Of a stretch of DNA of 64,000 bases, positions 49,232 through 57,821 are shown piece by piece. Made by a program: the position numbers and the translations under genes. The stretch is from JACKFB01 sp041389525 (lineage in GTDB: Bacteria > Myxococcota_A > UBA9042 > PHBI01 > JACKFB01). The stretch is from positions 30,559 through 94,558 of the forward strand of contig JAWKRR010000026.1 of assembly GCA_041389525.1 (NCBI GenBank), written 5' to 3'. Within the stretch, counting starts at the first letter, position 1. Each line of letters begins with the position of its first letter. The notes below the pieces were generated by a model. It was not told where the DNA came from and made no database searches. It saw only the letters and a list, made by a program, of their open reading frames with translations.

Positions 49232-50013
49232 CCGACGGGCAGGCGGCCCGCTACGGCGACGAGCTCTACGAGGCGCTGCGTGCGCGCCAGGTCGTCGAGC
49301 CGCTGACGAATCGCCAGCCCGAGATCACGATTGACGACGCCTACGCCATCTCGAAGCACCTCGTCGCGCGGCGCGTGGCCTCGGGCGAGCGCATCGTCGG
49401 CAAGAAGATCGGCGTGTCGTCGCTCGCCGTGCAGCGGATGCTGGACGTGCACCAGCCCGACTTCGGCTTTTTGACCGACCGGATGGTCTACGGCGAAGGG
49501 GCCGAGATGCCCATCTCGACCGAGCTCATTCAGCCGCGGGCCGAGGGCGAGATCGCCTTCATCCTGGCCCGAGATCTGGTCGGGGAGAACCTCACCCACC
49601 AGGACGTGCTGGACGCGACCGAGGCCATCGTCCCCTGCTTCGAGGTCGTCGATTCGCGAGTCCGCGACTGGAAGATCCGCATCCAGGACACCGTGGCCGA
49701 CAACGCGTCGTGCGGGCTCTTCGTCCTCGGCGCTGAGCGCATCGACCCGCGGGGACTCGACTTGGCGAGCCTCAAGATGACGGTCTGGAAGAACGAGCGG
49801 GAGCTCTCGGTGGGCTACGGCTCGGCCGCCCTCGGCACGCCGCTCGAGTGCGTGCGCTGGCTGGCCCAGACCCTTGGCGCTTACGGAATTACGCTCAACG
49901 CGGGAGACATCATCCTCTCGGGCTCGCTGGTGCCGCTGGAGCCCGTGGTGGCTGGCGACGTGATGCGGCTCGAGCTCGAACAGGTCGGTACGGCCTCGGT
50001 GAAATTCGTATGA
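49219..50013 (+). CDS. hsaE: HsaE 2-hydroxydienoate hydratase
   Basis: Hydratase of the MhpD/fumarylacetoacetase-like group, 264 residues. It contains VGKKIGVSSLAVQRMLDVHQ, FGFLTDRMVYGEG, QPRAEGEIAFILARDL with metal-binding Glu residues, and DIILSGSLVPLEPV. HsaE adds water to 2-hydroxyhexa-2,4-dienoate to give 4-hydroxy-2-oxohexanoate. GTG 49219 lies inside the hsaD end (13-nt overlap) and has GGGAG 5 nt upstream. The stop overlaps hsaG by 4 nt. Confidence 0.9.
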   Translation: MRHLTDGQAARYGDELYEALRARQVVEPLTNRQPEITIDDAYAISKHLVARRVASGERIVGKKIGVSSLAVQRMLDVHQPDFGFLTDRMVYGEGAEMPISTELIQPRAEGEIAFILARDLVGENLTHQDVLDATEAIVPCFEVVDSRVRDWKIRIQDTVADNASCGLFVLGAERIDPRGLDLASLKMTVWKNERELSVGYGSAALGTPLECVRWLAQTLGAYGITLNAGDIILSGSLVPLEPVVAGDVMRLELEQVGTASVKFV

Positions 50014-50909
50014 AGACACGCGCGGCCATCATCGGGCCGGGAAATATTGGGACCGACTTGCTCTTGAAGGCGCTGCGCAGCGACATCATCGAGCCGGTGT
50101 GGTCGGTGGGTGTGGTCGCCGAGTCCGAGGGGCTGGCGATCGCGCGAAAGCACGGGCTGAAGACCACGGCGGACGGTGTGGATGGGCTCTTGCCGCATCT
50201 GGCCGACGACCGGATTCAGATCGCCTTCGACGCGACCTCGGCCAAGGTTCACGCGGAGAATTCGCGGAAGCTCGAGGCGCACGGGGTGATGGTCATCGAC
50301 CTGACGCCGGCCGCGATCGGGCCGCCGTGCGTGCCGCCGGTGAATCTGGCGAGTCTGGCGGGCACCGAGGCGCGCAACGTCAACCTCATCTCGTGCGGCG
50401 GGCAGGCGACGATCCCGATGGTGGCGGCGGTCAGCCGGGTGCAGGCGGTCGGCTACGCGGAGATCGTCGCGACGGTGGCGTCGAAGTCCATCGGCCCCGG
50501 CACGCGCGACAACATCGACGAGTTCACGCGGACGACGGCGCGCGGGGTCGAGCTTGTGGGCGGGGCGAAGCGCGGCAAGGCCATCATCGTCATCAACCCG
50601 GCCGACCCGCCGATTATGATGCGCGACACGATCCACTGCCTCGTCGACGACGCGCCCGATGAGGCGGCGATTACCGAATCGGTCAAGGCGATGGTCGCGG
50701 ACGTGCAGCGCTACGTGCCGGGCTACCGGCTGAAGAACGGGCCGGTCTTCGACGGGCGGCGGGTGTCGATCTGGGTCGAGGTGACGGGGCTCGGCGACTA
50801 CCTGCCGAAGTACGCCGGGAACCTGGACATCATGACGGCGGCAGCGCTGCGGACCGCCGAGATGTTCGCTGAGGAGATGACGGCGCGGGGCGCGGGAGGT
50901 GCGGCGTGA
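50010..50909 (+). CDS. hsaG: HsaG acylating aldehyde dehydrogenase
   Basis: Acetaldehyde/propanal dehydrogenase (CoA-acylating), 299 residues. NAD motif AAIIGPGNIGTDLLLKAL; catalytic C129 in NLISCGGQATIP; and DNIDEFTRTTARG. It turns the aldehyde released by HsaF (propanal in steroid breakdown) into propionyl-CoA, and forms a channelling complex with the aldolase. ATG overlaps the hsaE stop by 4 nt and the aldolase GTG overlaps its own stop, so equal synthesis of the two partners is likely. Confidence 0.92.
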   Translation: MKTRAAIIGPGNIGTDLLLKALRSDIIEPVWSVGVVAESEGLAIARKHGLKTTADGVDGLLPHLADDRIQIAFDATSAKVHAENSRKLEAHGVMVIDLTPAAIGPPCVPPVNLASLAGTEARNVNLISCGGQATIPMVAAVSRVQAVGYAEIVATVASKSIGPGTRDNIDEFTRTTARGVELVGGAKRGKAIIVINPADPPIMMRDTIHCLVDDAPDEAAITESVKAMVADVQRYVPGYRLKNGPVFDGRRVSIWVEVTGLGDYLPKYAGNLDIMTAAALRTAEMFAEEMTARGAGGAA

Positions 50910-51928
50910 AGCTGAACGGTATCGAGGTGACGCTGCACGACATGAGCCTGCGCGACGGGATGCACCCGAAGCAGCACCAGATCTCGATCGAGGAGATGGT
51001 GGCGGTGGCGACCGGGCTCGACGAGGCGGGCGTGCCGCTCATCGAGGTCACCCACGGCGACGGGCTGGGCGGGGCGTCGATCAACTACGGGTTCCCGGCG
51101 CATTCGGACGAGGAGTACCTGCGGGCGGTGGTCCCGAAGATGAAGCGGGCGAAGATCTCGGCCTTGTTGCTGCCGGGGATCGGGACGCTGGACGAGCTGA
51201 AGATGGCCGTCGACTGCGGCGTGGGGACCATTCGGGTGGCGACGCACTGCACCGAGGCGGACGTGTCGCGGCAGCACATCGGGATGGCGCGGAAGCTGGG
51301 CGTCGACACCGTGGGCTTTCTGATGATGGCGCACATGGTGACGCCGGAGCAGCTTCTGGAGCAGGCGCGGCTGATGGAGAGCTACGGGGCGACGACGCTC
51401 TACTGCACGGATTCGGCCGGCTACATGCTGCCGGACGACGTGACCGAGCGGATCGCTGCGCTGCGGGATGGGCTGCAATCGAGCACGGTCGTGGGTTTTC
51501 ACGGGCACCACAACCTCGGCATGGGCATCGCAAACTCCATCGCCGCCATCGAGGCGGGCGCGCGCCGCATCGACGGGTCGGCCGCGGGGCTGGGGGCTGG
51601 CGCGGGCAACACGCCGCTGGAGGTCTTCGCCGCGGTGCTGGACCGGATGGGCGCGGTGACGGGCATCGACCTGTACAAGCTGATGGACGTCGCCGAGGAC
51701 CTGGTCGTGCCGATGATGGACGCGCCGGTGCGCATCGACCGCGACGCGCTGGTGCTCGGATACGCAGGCGTCTACTCGTCGTTTTTGCTCTTCGCGCAGC
51801 GGGCGGGCGAGAAGTACGGCATCTCGTCGCGCGATCTGCTGGTGGAGATGGGGCGGCGTAAGACGGTCGGCGGGCAGGAGGACCTCATCGAGGACCTGGC
51901 CATCGATATGGCGCGGGCGCGCGGGTGA
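50906..51928 (+). CDS. hsaF: HsaF 4-hydroxy-2-oxovalerate aldolase
   Basis: Class II pyruvate aldolase of 340 residues. Marks are LHDMSLRDGMHPKQHQ (catalytic Arg and metal-binding Asp), VTHGDGLGGASINYGF, and metal-binding HxH in GFHGHHNLGMGIANS. It cleaves 4-hydroxy-2-oxohexanoate to pyruvate and propanal, passed to HsaG. It is the last gene of the rightward hsa operon; the next gene follows after 83 nt with its own ribosome site. The product MhpE/DmpG of aromatic pathways is the same family, but context favours HsaF. Confidence 0.92.
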   Translation: MKLNGIEVTLHDMSLRDGMHPKQHQISIEEMVAVATGLDEAGVPLIEVTHGDGLGGASINYGFPAHSDEEYLRAVVPKMKRAKISALLLPGIGTLDELKMAVDCGVGTIRVATHCTEADVSRQHIGMARKLGVDTVGFLMMAHMVTPEQLLEQARLMESYGATTLYCTDSAGYMLPDDVTERIAALRDGLQSSTVVGFHGHHNLGMGIANSIAAIEAGARRIDGSAAGLGAGAGNTPLEVFAAVLDRMGAVTGIDLYKLMDVAEDLVVPMMDAPVRIDRDALVLGYAGVYSSFLLFAQRAGEKYGISSRDLLVEMGRRKTVGGQEDLIEDLAIDMARARG

Positions 51929-51953
51929 GTCGGGCGAATCATCCGACCCTGAC

Positions 51954-52005
51954 TTGACGACGCACTGCCCATAAGTTCAGTATCGCGACCTCCCTGATTC
52001 TGGAG
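51954..52005 (+). promoter_or_regulatory. possible promoter and ribosome site for the GST gene
   Basis: TTGACG at 51954-51959 could serve as a -35 box, with a weak CAGTAT at 51978-51983 as -10. TGGAGG at 52000-52005 is a good ribosome site 6 nt before the ATG at 52012. This suggests the GST gene has its own promoter although it may also be read from hsaF. Confidence 0.35.
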
Positions 52006-52011
52006 GCCCCG

Positions 52012-52587
52012 ATGAAGCTGTATTTCGATCCCCGGAGCCGCGCGACCATCACCAAGTGGATGCTGGACGAGTGCGGCGCCGACTACGAGATCGTCCCGAT
52101 CTCCCTGGCCGCGGCCGAGCACAAGACCCCGGCGTTTCTGGCCATCAACCCGGCCGGGAAGCTGCCCGCGCTGACCGACGGCGACACCAAGCTGTACGAG
52201 AGCGCGGCCATCGCCCTGTATCTTGGCGACAAGTACCCGAACTCAGGGATGTCTTTCCCGGTCGGCAGCCCCGAGCGCGGCCGCTATCTGTCGCTGATGG
52301 TCTACTCGACCAGCCAGCTCGAGCCGGCCATGGGCGACTACTTCGCGAAGGTGGAGACGGCTCCCTCGCGCGGCTGGAACGACTGGGAGACCACCAAGCA
52401 GGTGGTCGAGTCCGAGCTAGGCGCCGGGCCCTACCTCTTCGGCGAGCGCTTCACGGCCTGCGATGTGCTCATCGGGAGCATGTTCATCTGGAAGCGCCGC
52501 TTCGGAGGCCCACCGGACAGCCCGGCGCTGGAGGCCTACGTCGACCGCCTGCTGGCCCGGCCCCACGCGAAGGCGGTGGCTGGATAG
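52012..52587 (+). CDS. glutathione S-transferase-like protein
   Basis: Protein of 191 residues with a thioredoxin-fold N-terminal domain (KLYFDPRSRATITKWMLDE, NPAGKLPALTDGDTKLYESAAIALYLGDKY, with the cis-Pro and the ESAAI glutathione-binding signature) and a helical C-terminal domain (LFGERFTACDVLIGSMFIW). It is slightly shorter than typical GSTs. Placed directly after the hsa genes, it might detoxify a quinone or epoxide of the pathway, but that is conjecture. Confidence 0.82.
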   Translation: MKLYFDPRSRATITKWMLDECGADYEIVPISLAAAEHKTPAFLAINPAGKLPALTDGDTKLYESAAIALYLGDKYPNSGMSFPVGSPERGRYLSLMVYSTSQLEPAMGDYFAKVETAPSRGWNDWETTKQVVESELGAGPYLFGERFTACDVLIGSMFIWKRRFGGPPDSPALEAYVDRLLARPHAKAVAG

Positions 52588-52614
52588 CCAGTCGTTTCGG
52601 CGGCTTGCGGTTTG

Positions 52615-52653
52615 GTGGTGCAGATTGGAGTCTGGATTGCCAATCTGCACCAC
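52615..52653. repeat. perfect 14-bp inverted repeat before the DUF4143 ATPase gene
   Basis: GTGGTGCAGATTGG (52615-52628) pairs exactly with CCAATCTGCACCAC (52640-52653) around an 11-nt loop. It lies between the GST stop and the ATPase start at 52672 and has no T-run. It may be a terminator-like structure, an operator or the end of a small mobile element. Confidence 0.65.
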
Positions 52654-52671
52654 ACGGCGTAACCTCGCGGC

Positions 52672-53853
52672 ATGATTGAGCGAAACATCGCGGAGACGCT
52701 GCGGCGGCTCGCTGCGGACTACCCGGTGGTCACCGTGACCGGCCCGCGGCAGTCCGGGAAGACCACGCTCTGCCGCGAGTCGTTTCCCGGCAAACCCTGG
52801 GTCTCGCTGGAACCCCTAGACACGCGCCGGCGCGCCCAGAGCGACCCGCGGGGACTGCTGCGAGACTACGAGGCGGGGGCCATCTTCGACGAGGTGCAGC
52901 ACGTCCCCGAGCTGCTGAGTTACCTGCAAGGGGTCGTCGACGAGGACCTGCGCCCGGGCCGCTTCATCCTGACCGGTTCGCAGCACTTCGGCCTCAGCGA
53001 GGCGGTGTCGCAGTCCCTGGCTGGCAGGACCGGCGTGTTGCACCTGCTCCCGCCGGCGTACGACGAGCTGCAGCGATTTCCCGATGGTCCGGCCACGCTC
53101 TTGGAGACCCTCTGGACGGGCGCCTATCCGGCGATCTTTGACCGGGGTATCGCCGCAGAACGGTGGCTGGCCGACTACGTCACGACCTACGTCCAGCGCG
53201 ACGTCCGCCAGATCCAGAACATCACCGACCTCACCGCGTTCGCCACCTTCGTCCGTCTTGTGGCCGGACGCAGCGCCCAGGTGCTGAACCTCTCGACCCT
53301 GGGCGCGGACGCTGGGATCTCCCACAACACCGCGCGCGCTTGGCTGTCCGTGCTCGAAGCGAGCTTCATCGCGCACCGGCTCCCCGCTTGGCATCGAAAC
53401 ATCAACAAGCGCCTGACGCGTGCGCCCAAGGTCCACTTCTACGACACGGGCCTGATGTGCCACCTGCTGGGCATCCGCGACCCCGACCAGCTTCGCCTCC
53501 ACCCACTGCGCGGCGCTGTGTTTGAGACCTGGGTGGTCGCCGAGGTCCTCAAGGCCCGTCTCAACGCCGGGCAGGCTGCAAACGCCTCGTACTTTCGAGA
53601 TCACAAGGGCCTGGAGGTCGACCTCGTCATCGAGCGCGGGGACGCCACGCTATTGGTCGAAGCCAAGTCCGGCGCGACCATCGGCGGCGACTTCCTCGAC
53701 CCACTCGCCAAGGTCGCTGAGCTGGTGTCGAAGGCCGAGAGCTGGCTTCCGACCGAACAGCGCCTCATCTACGGCGGGGACGCTTCGCAACAGCGCTCCA
53801 CCGCATCCGTCCTTGGCTGGCGGGACATCGCGGGTGCCTCGTGGGTTGCGTAG
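52672..53853 (+). CDS. AAA ATPase with DUF4143 domain
   Basis: Protein of 393 residues typical of the COG1373 group: Walker A VTGPRQSGKTTLCRE, Walker B GAIFDEVQHVPELL, sensor ILTGSQHFGLSEAVSQSL, then the DUF4143 part with YVTTYVQRDVRQIQNITDL, a winged helix (AGISHNTARAWLSVLEASF) and a nuclease-like end, LEVDLVIERGDATLLVEAKSG, which resembles restriction-type D-E-x-K motifs. These genes are common in accessory regions and their role is not established. An Uma2 gene remnant lies directly after it. Confidence 0.82.
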   Translation: MIERNIAETLRRLAADYPVVTVTGPRQSGKTTLCRESFPGKPWVSLEPLDTRRRAQSDPRGLLRDYEAGAIFDEVQHVPELLSYLQGVVDEDLRPGRFILTGSQHFGLSEAVSQSLAGRTGVLHLLPPAYDELQRFPDGPATLLETLWTGAYPAIFDRGIAAERWLADYVTTYVQRDVRQIQNITDLTAFATFVRLVAGRSAQVLNLSTLGADAGISHNTARAWLSVLEASFIAHRLPAWHRNINKRLTRAPKVHFYDTGLMCHLLGIRDPDQLRLHPLRGAVFETWVVAEVLKARLNAGQAANASYFRDHKGLEVDLVIERGDATLLVEAKSGATIGGDFLDPLAKVAELVSKAESWLPTEQRLIYGGDASQQRSTASVLGWRDIAGASWVA

Positions 53854-54022
53854 CCCGCGCGTCGACATCGGCGGAACCGGCCGCTACGGTTTGGACCGGG
53901 TGCTCAAGCTGCCGTTGTATGCGCGGGCCGGTGTGGCTCACGTGTGGCTGGGAGATCCGATCAGCGAGACCCTGGAGGTCCACGCGCTGAGACGGGCCTC
54001 TTGGGTCCTCGCGGGGTCGTAA
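53849..54022 (+). pseudogene. remnant of an Uma2-family (DUF820) nuclease gene
   Basis: The frame downstream of the ATPase stop encodes RYGLDRVLKLPLYARAGV, then HVWLGDPISETLEVHAL and a short WVLAGS end, the C-terminal part of Uma2-type restriction-endonuclease-like proteins. There is no start codon and the catalytic N-terminal two thirds are missing. The join to the end of the ATPase gene suggests a deletion. The following 160 nt up to the lipoprotein start hold no gene I can support. Confidence 0.6.
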
Positions 54023-54185
54023 GGCGGCGCAGCCTTAGCGTCTCTAGGGTCCGCGGTCGGGCGTCCGGAAGCCCTTCGCGGGCGGCGGACGGCGCCCCGG
54101 GCGTCGGTCTCGCCACACATGCCGGAACACTCACATTGAGGCCGCCGCTCTGGTAGGTTCCCGCCCATCGAACTGGAGGGCGGCG

Positions 54186-56909
54186 ATGACTGGACGAGCT
54201 TGGGTGCGCGCCGGCTGGGTCGCGCTGGCGGCGCTGAGCGCTTGCAGCGTGGGGTCCGGTGGGCCCGGGATCGGGTTTGAGGACGTGGACGCGGCGACGC
54301 CGAGCCTCGACGCCGCGGTCGGCGCGGGCTGCGTGACGGCCGACGACTGCGCGGCTTCTGACAACCCGTGCGTGCGGGCCCTGTGCACGACCGACGGGCA
54401 GTGCGTCACCGAGGCGTCGAACGCGGGCGGCGCCTGCGACGACGGGAACCCCTGCACCGCCGACGACGCGTGCGCCGCCGGGGTTTGCAAGGGCGGCGCG
54501 AACGCGTGCGTGTGCTCCGGGGACGCGGATTGCGCCCAGTTCGACGACGGCAACATGTGCAACGGGGTCTTGGTCTGCGAGGACGAAGGCTGCGTCGTGG
54601 CGGCCGGCAGCGTCGTGAGCTGCGCGCCGGCAGCCGGCGACGGGCCGTGCAAGCAGACCGTCTGCGAGCCGACCAGCGGCTCCTGCGTGGCCCAGCTCGC
54701 CGCCGAAGACACCCCGTGCGATGACGGCGACCTCTGCACGATCGGCGACCGCTGCGTCGGCGGAGCCTGCGCGCCGGGTGGCGTGCCGCTGGTCTGCTCG
54801 GGCTCCGGGCCCTGCGTCAGCGTGACTTGCGAGCCGGCCAAGGGCTGCGTCACCGAGGCCGCGGCCGACGGTTCCGCCTGCGCCGACGACGACCCGTGCA
54901 CCACCGGCGACGCGTGCACGGGCGGCGTGTGCGTGGGCTCGGGGAGCTGCACCTGCGTCGCGGACGAAGACTGCGCGGGCGTGGACACGAACCTCTGCGA
55001 TGGCGGGCTCGCCTGCGACAATGGCCTGTGCGTTCACGACGGGGCGCCGGCGGTGGTCTGCCCGCCCTCGACCAACGCGTGCAAGGTCAACGTCTGCGCG
55101 CCCTCCACGGGCAAGTGCGTGCTTGGCGCCGCGAGCGACGGCACGCCGTGTACTGGCGCGGCCGAGTGCGCGGCCAACGCGTCCTGCGCGGCCGGCGTCT
55201 GCAAGCCGGCGCCCAAGGCCTGCGACGACGGCGACCCCTGCACCGTGGATAGCTGCGACCTCGTCAAGGGCTGCGTCCACTCTGGCGCCACCGGGCCCTG
55301 CGACGACGGCAACGCCTGCACCTCCGGCGACGTGTGCGGACCGGCCGGGTGCGCAGGCAAATTGTCAGGCTGCGACTGCCTAAAAGACGCGGACTGCCCC
55401 GACGACGGGAACGCGTGCAACGGGGTGATGCGCTGCGACTCCGCGGGCGCCTGCGTGGTCGACCCGAGCTCGATCCCGCAGTGCCCGGGTGGCAGCGACT
55501 GCGCGCTGGCGGCGTGCGACCCGGCCACCGGGGTGTGCCAGCTGAGCCCAGCGCCCGCCGGCACCGTGTGCGAGAGCGCCGACCCGTGCGCTGAGTTTGG
55601 CAAGTGCAATGGCACGACGTGCGCGGTCACCGGGCCGGGCTGCGGCCCGCTGGAGGTCACGCCCACCCTCCTCGATTTCGGTCTGGTCTCGAGTGGTTGC
55701 GGCACCAAGACCCTTGAGTTTGCAGCCCTCAACACGGGAGATGTCCCGCTGGTGATCGTCGACGCCCCGAAGTTCGTCGGCTGCAGCGCTGAGTTCAGCT
55801 GGGTCGACGTGCCCGCTCCGGTGACGCTGGTGCCCGGCGCGACGAAGACGTGGAAGGTCACCTACACGCCAAGCGGGGCCGGGTTGGATAGCTGCCAGAT
55901 CGAGCTGTCGGCCAACCTGCCGGCGAAGTACGACGCGGTGGTGCAGCTCATCGCGCAGGGCAGCGCGGCGGCGCAGACGGTCGACAGCTTCATCCAGCCG
56001 CAGAGTCAGGACGTGGATGTCCTCTTCGTCATCGACAACTCGGGCTCGATGACCGAGGAGCAGGACTTGCTGGCGAGTGGGTTCAGCGACTTCATCGCCG
56101 GGGCCGCAAGCTCGCAGAACAACTACCATATCGGCTTGGTTACCACCGACATCGACGACGCTGGCGAGCTGCAGGGCACGCCCCGCTACGTGACCCCTGC
56201 GACCGTCGGCGCCTTCGCGCAGAACGTCAAAGTCGGGACGAATGGGTCCGGCACCGAGCGCGGGTTGGAGTCAGCAAAGCTCGCCCTCAGCGCGCCGAAC
56301 ACGACGCAGACGAACACGACCTGCGGGACGTTCAGCTCGTGCCCGTCGGGCCTGGTCTGCCGGGACGGCTTCTGCGGGGGCGCCAACGCGGGCTTCCTGC
56401 GCACGACGGCCGGCCTCGAGGTGATCTTCCTCAGCGATGAGGAGGATCAGTCGAGCGGCACGACGACCAGCTACCTCTCATTTTTCCAGGCGCTGAAAGG
56501 CGGCGCCGCGAAGGGGCTCTTTCACGCCCACGCGCTGGTGGGCCCTCCGGGCGGCTGCACCTCGGTCAACGGGGTAGCGGACTCGGGAGCCCGGTACACG
56601 AGCCTCGTCAAATCGACCAACGGCGTCTTCGCGAGCATCTGCTCGGCGAGCTTCTCGACCGCGCTCAAGGCCATCGCGGCCATCGCGTTCGGTCCGGGCG
56701 CGCGCTTTCCGCTGTCGGAGCAGCCTGTGGTGAACAGCATCGCGGTGAAGGTCGACGGCGTCGGCTGTCTGGCGCAGAGCGCGAGCGGCACAAACTGGAG
56801 CTACTCCAACGCCGATCACAGCGTCACGTTCGACCCCGCGGGCAAATGCCTGCCCGCGCCGGGACAGACCGTGGTCATCACCTACGACGCGGATTGCTTC
56901 GCGCCGTGA
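54186..56909 (+). CDS. Cys-rich lipoprotein with Ig-like and VWA domains
   Basis: Protein of 907 residues, signal peptide ending LSAC. Residues about 45-490 are Cys-rich modules (CDDGNPCTADDACAAGVCKGG type, partly repeated). Next comes a choice-of-anchor/HYDIN-like Ig domain (VTPTLLDFGLVSSGCGTKTL) and then a VWA-like domain with the MIDAS start DVLFVIDNSGSMTEEQD and a later FLSDEEDQSS. The VWA metal site and Cys-rich stalk suggest a surface-adhesion or protein-binding role. GGAGG precedes the ATG by 7 nt. The stop overlaps the start of the GDPD gene. Confidence 0.8.
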   Translation: MTGRAWVRAGWVALAALSACSVGSGGPGIGFEDVDAATPSLDAAVGAGCVTADDCAASDNPCVRALCTTDGQCVTEASNAGGACDDGNPCTADDACAAGVCKGGANACVCSGDADCAQFDDGNMCNGVLVCEDEGCVVAAGSVVSCAPAAGDGPCKQTVCEPTSGSCVAQLAAEDTPCDDGDLCTIGDRCVGGACAPGGVPLVCSGSGPCVSVTCEPAKGCVTEAAADGSACADDDPCTTGDACTGGVCVGSGSCTCVADEDCAGVDTNLCDGGLACDNGLCVHDGAPAVVCPPSTNACKVNVCAPSTGKCVLGAASDGTPCTGAAECAANASCAAGVCKPAPKACDDGDPCTVDSCDLVKGCVHSGATGPCDDGNACTSGDVCGPAGCAGKLSGCDCLKDADCPDDGNACNGVMRCDSAGACVVDPSSIPQCPGGSDCALAACDPATGVCQLSPAPAGTVCESADPCAEFGKCNGTTCAVTGPGCGPLEVTPTLLDFGLVSSGCGTKTLEFAALNTGDVPLVIVDAPKFVGCSAEFSWVDVPAPVTLVPGATKTWKVTYTPSGAGLDSCQIELSANLPAKYDAVVQLIAQGSAAAQTVDSFIQPQSQDVDVLFVIDNSGSMTEEQDLLASGFSDFIAGAASSQNNYHIGLVTTDIDDAGELQGTPRYVTPATVGAFAQNVKVGTNGSGTERGLESAKLALSAPNTTQTNTTCGTFSSCPSGLVCRDGFCGGANAGFLRTTAGLEVIFLSDEEDQSSGTTTSYLSFFQALKGGAAKGLFHAHALVGPPGGCTSVNGVADSGARYTSLVKSTNGVFASICSASFSTALKAIAAIAFGPGARFPLSEQPVVNSIAVKVDGVGCLAQSASGTNWSYSNADHSVTFDPAGKCLPAPGQTVVITYDADCFAP

Positions 56910-57802
56910 CCCCGGTGCGGGCGGTGCTGCGCCGCATCAACCACGGCATCGCGGCGTTGTGCTGGGCGCTGTTGATGGCGAGCGCGGGCGCGTGGGTGTG
57001 GCAGGCCGCCTGTGCGCTGCCGCCCTCGCCCGGCGCGACCCAGTTTCGCGGCGCGATCTTCGCCCACCGCGCCCAGACGGGAGGCGCAGCCCCGGCCCCC
57101 GAGAACACCCTGGCCGCCATCCGCGCGGCGGCGCAGGCCGGGGTGCGCGCGGTCGAGGTGGACGTGCGCCTCAGCGCGGACGGTCGCGCGGTCCTGATGC
57201 ACGACGACACCCTCGACCGCACCACCGACGGCGCGGGGCCCGTCTCCGAGCGCACCCTGGCCGACCTGCGCGCCCTCAGCGCCGACGCCGGAATCGCCGA
57301 CTACGCCGGTGAGCCGGTCCCCACCTTGGACGAAGCCGTCGCCCTCGCCCGCGCGCTGGGGCTGTGGCTCGAGCTCGACGTCAAGAACGTCGAAACATCA
57401 GTCGTCGCCGAGGAGATCGCGACCGTCCTCGCCCGCCACGACGCCTTCGCGACCACGTTCGCGTCGTCCTTCTACCCGCAGGTGCTCTACGCCGTGCGTT
57501 CGCGCGAGCCGCGTGTCATCACGGCCCTCGCCATCCGACCCGACGCGACCGGGATCGCGCTGGTCGACCGGCTGCTCGGCTCGTTCTGGCTCCCCGAGTG
57601 GCTGGGCGTCGGCCTCGTCGAGCCCCACCGCGACCTGGTGTCGGCCGAGCGCGTGGCGGCGTGGCGCCGACGCGGCTTCGTCGTCAACGCCTGGACCGTG
57701 AACGCGGCCGAGGACAAGGCCTACTTTCAGCGCCTGGGCATCGCCATCACCACGAACTGCCCGCACGCGGCCTGCCCCGACGACCCGTCCGACTCCATGT
57801 AG
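56906..57802 (+). CDS. glycerophosphodiester phosphodiesterase, membrane-anchored
   Basis: Protein of 298 residues: one N-terminal transmembrane helix (GIAALCWALLMASAGAWVWQ) and a GDPD TIM-barrel domain. Catalytic marks are AHRAQTGG with PENTLAAI, EVDVRLSADGRAVLMHDDTL and RTTDG, covering the usual HR, E-x-D and HD residues. It would cleave glycerophosphodiesters from phospholipid turnover outside the cytoplasm. GTG 56906 overlaps the preceding stop by 4 nt. The gene converges on the WD40 gene; with that gene's corrected end at 57822 they do not overlap. Confidence 0.85.
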   Translation: MTPVRAVLRRINHGIAALCWALLMASAGAWVWQAACALPPSPGATQFRGAIFAHRAQTGGAAPAPENTLAAIRAAAQAGVRAVEVDVRLSADGRAVLMHDDTLDRTTDGAGPVSERTLADLRALSADAGIADYAGEPVPTLDEAVALARALGLWLELDVKNVETSVVAEEIATVLARHDAFATTFASSFYPQVLYAVRSREPRVITALAIRPDATGIALVDRLLGSFWLPEWLGVGLVEPHRDLVSAERVAAWRRRGFVVNAWTVNAAEDKAYFQRLGIAITTNCPHAACPDDPSDSM

Positions 57803-57821
57803 CGCTGCGCGGGCGGCGTCT

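Noticed and set aside
54186..56909. Metallothionein-like or EGF domains in the Cys-rich lipoprotein
   Set aside because: Cys spacing suits the myxobacterial CxxDxxC/CNG-type modules; it is a secreted lipoprotein with a VWA domain rather than a metal-storage protein.
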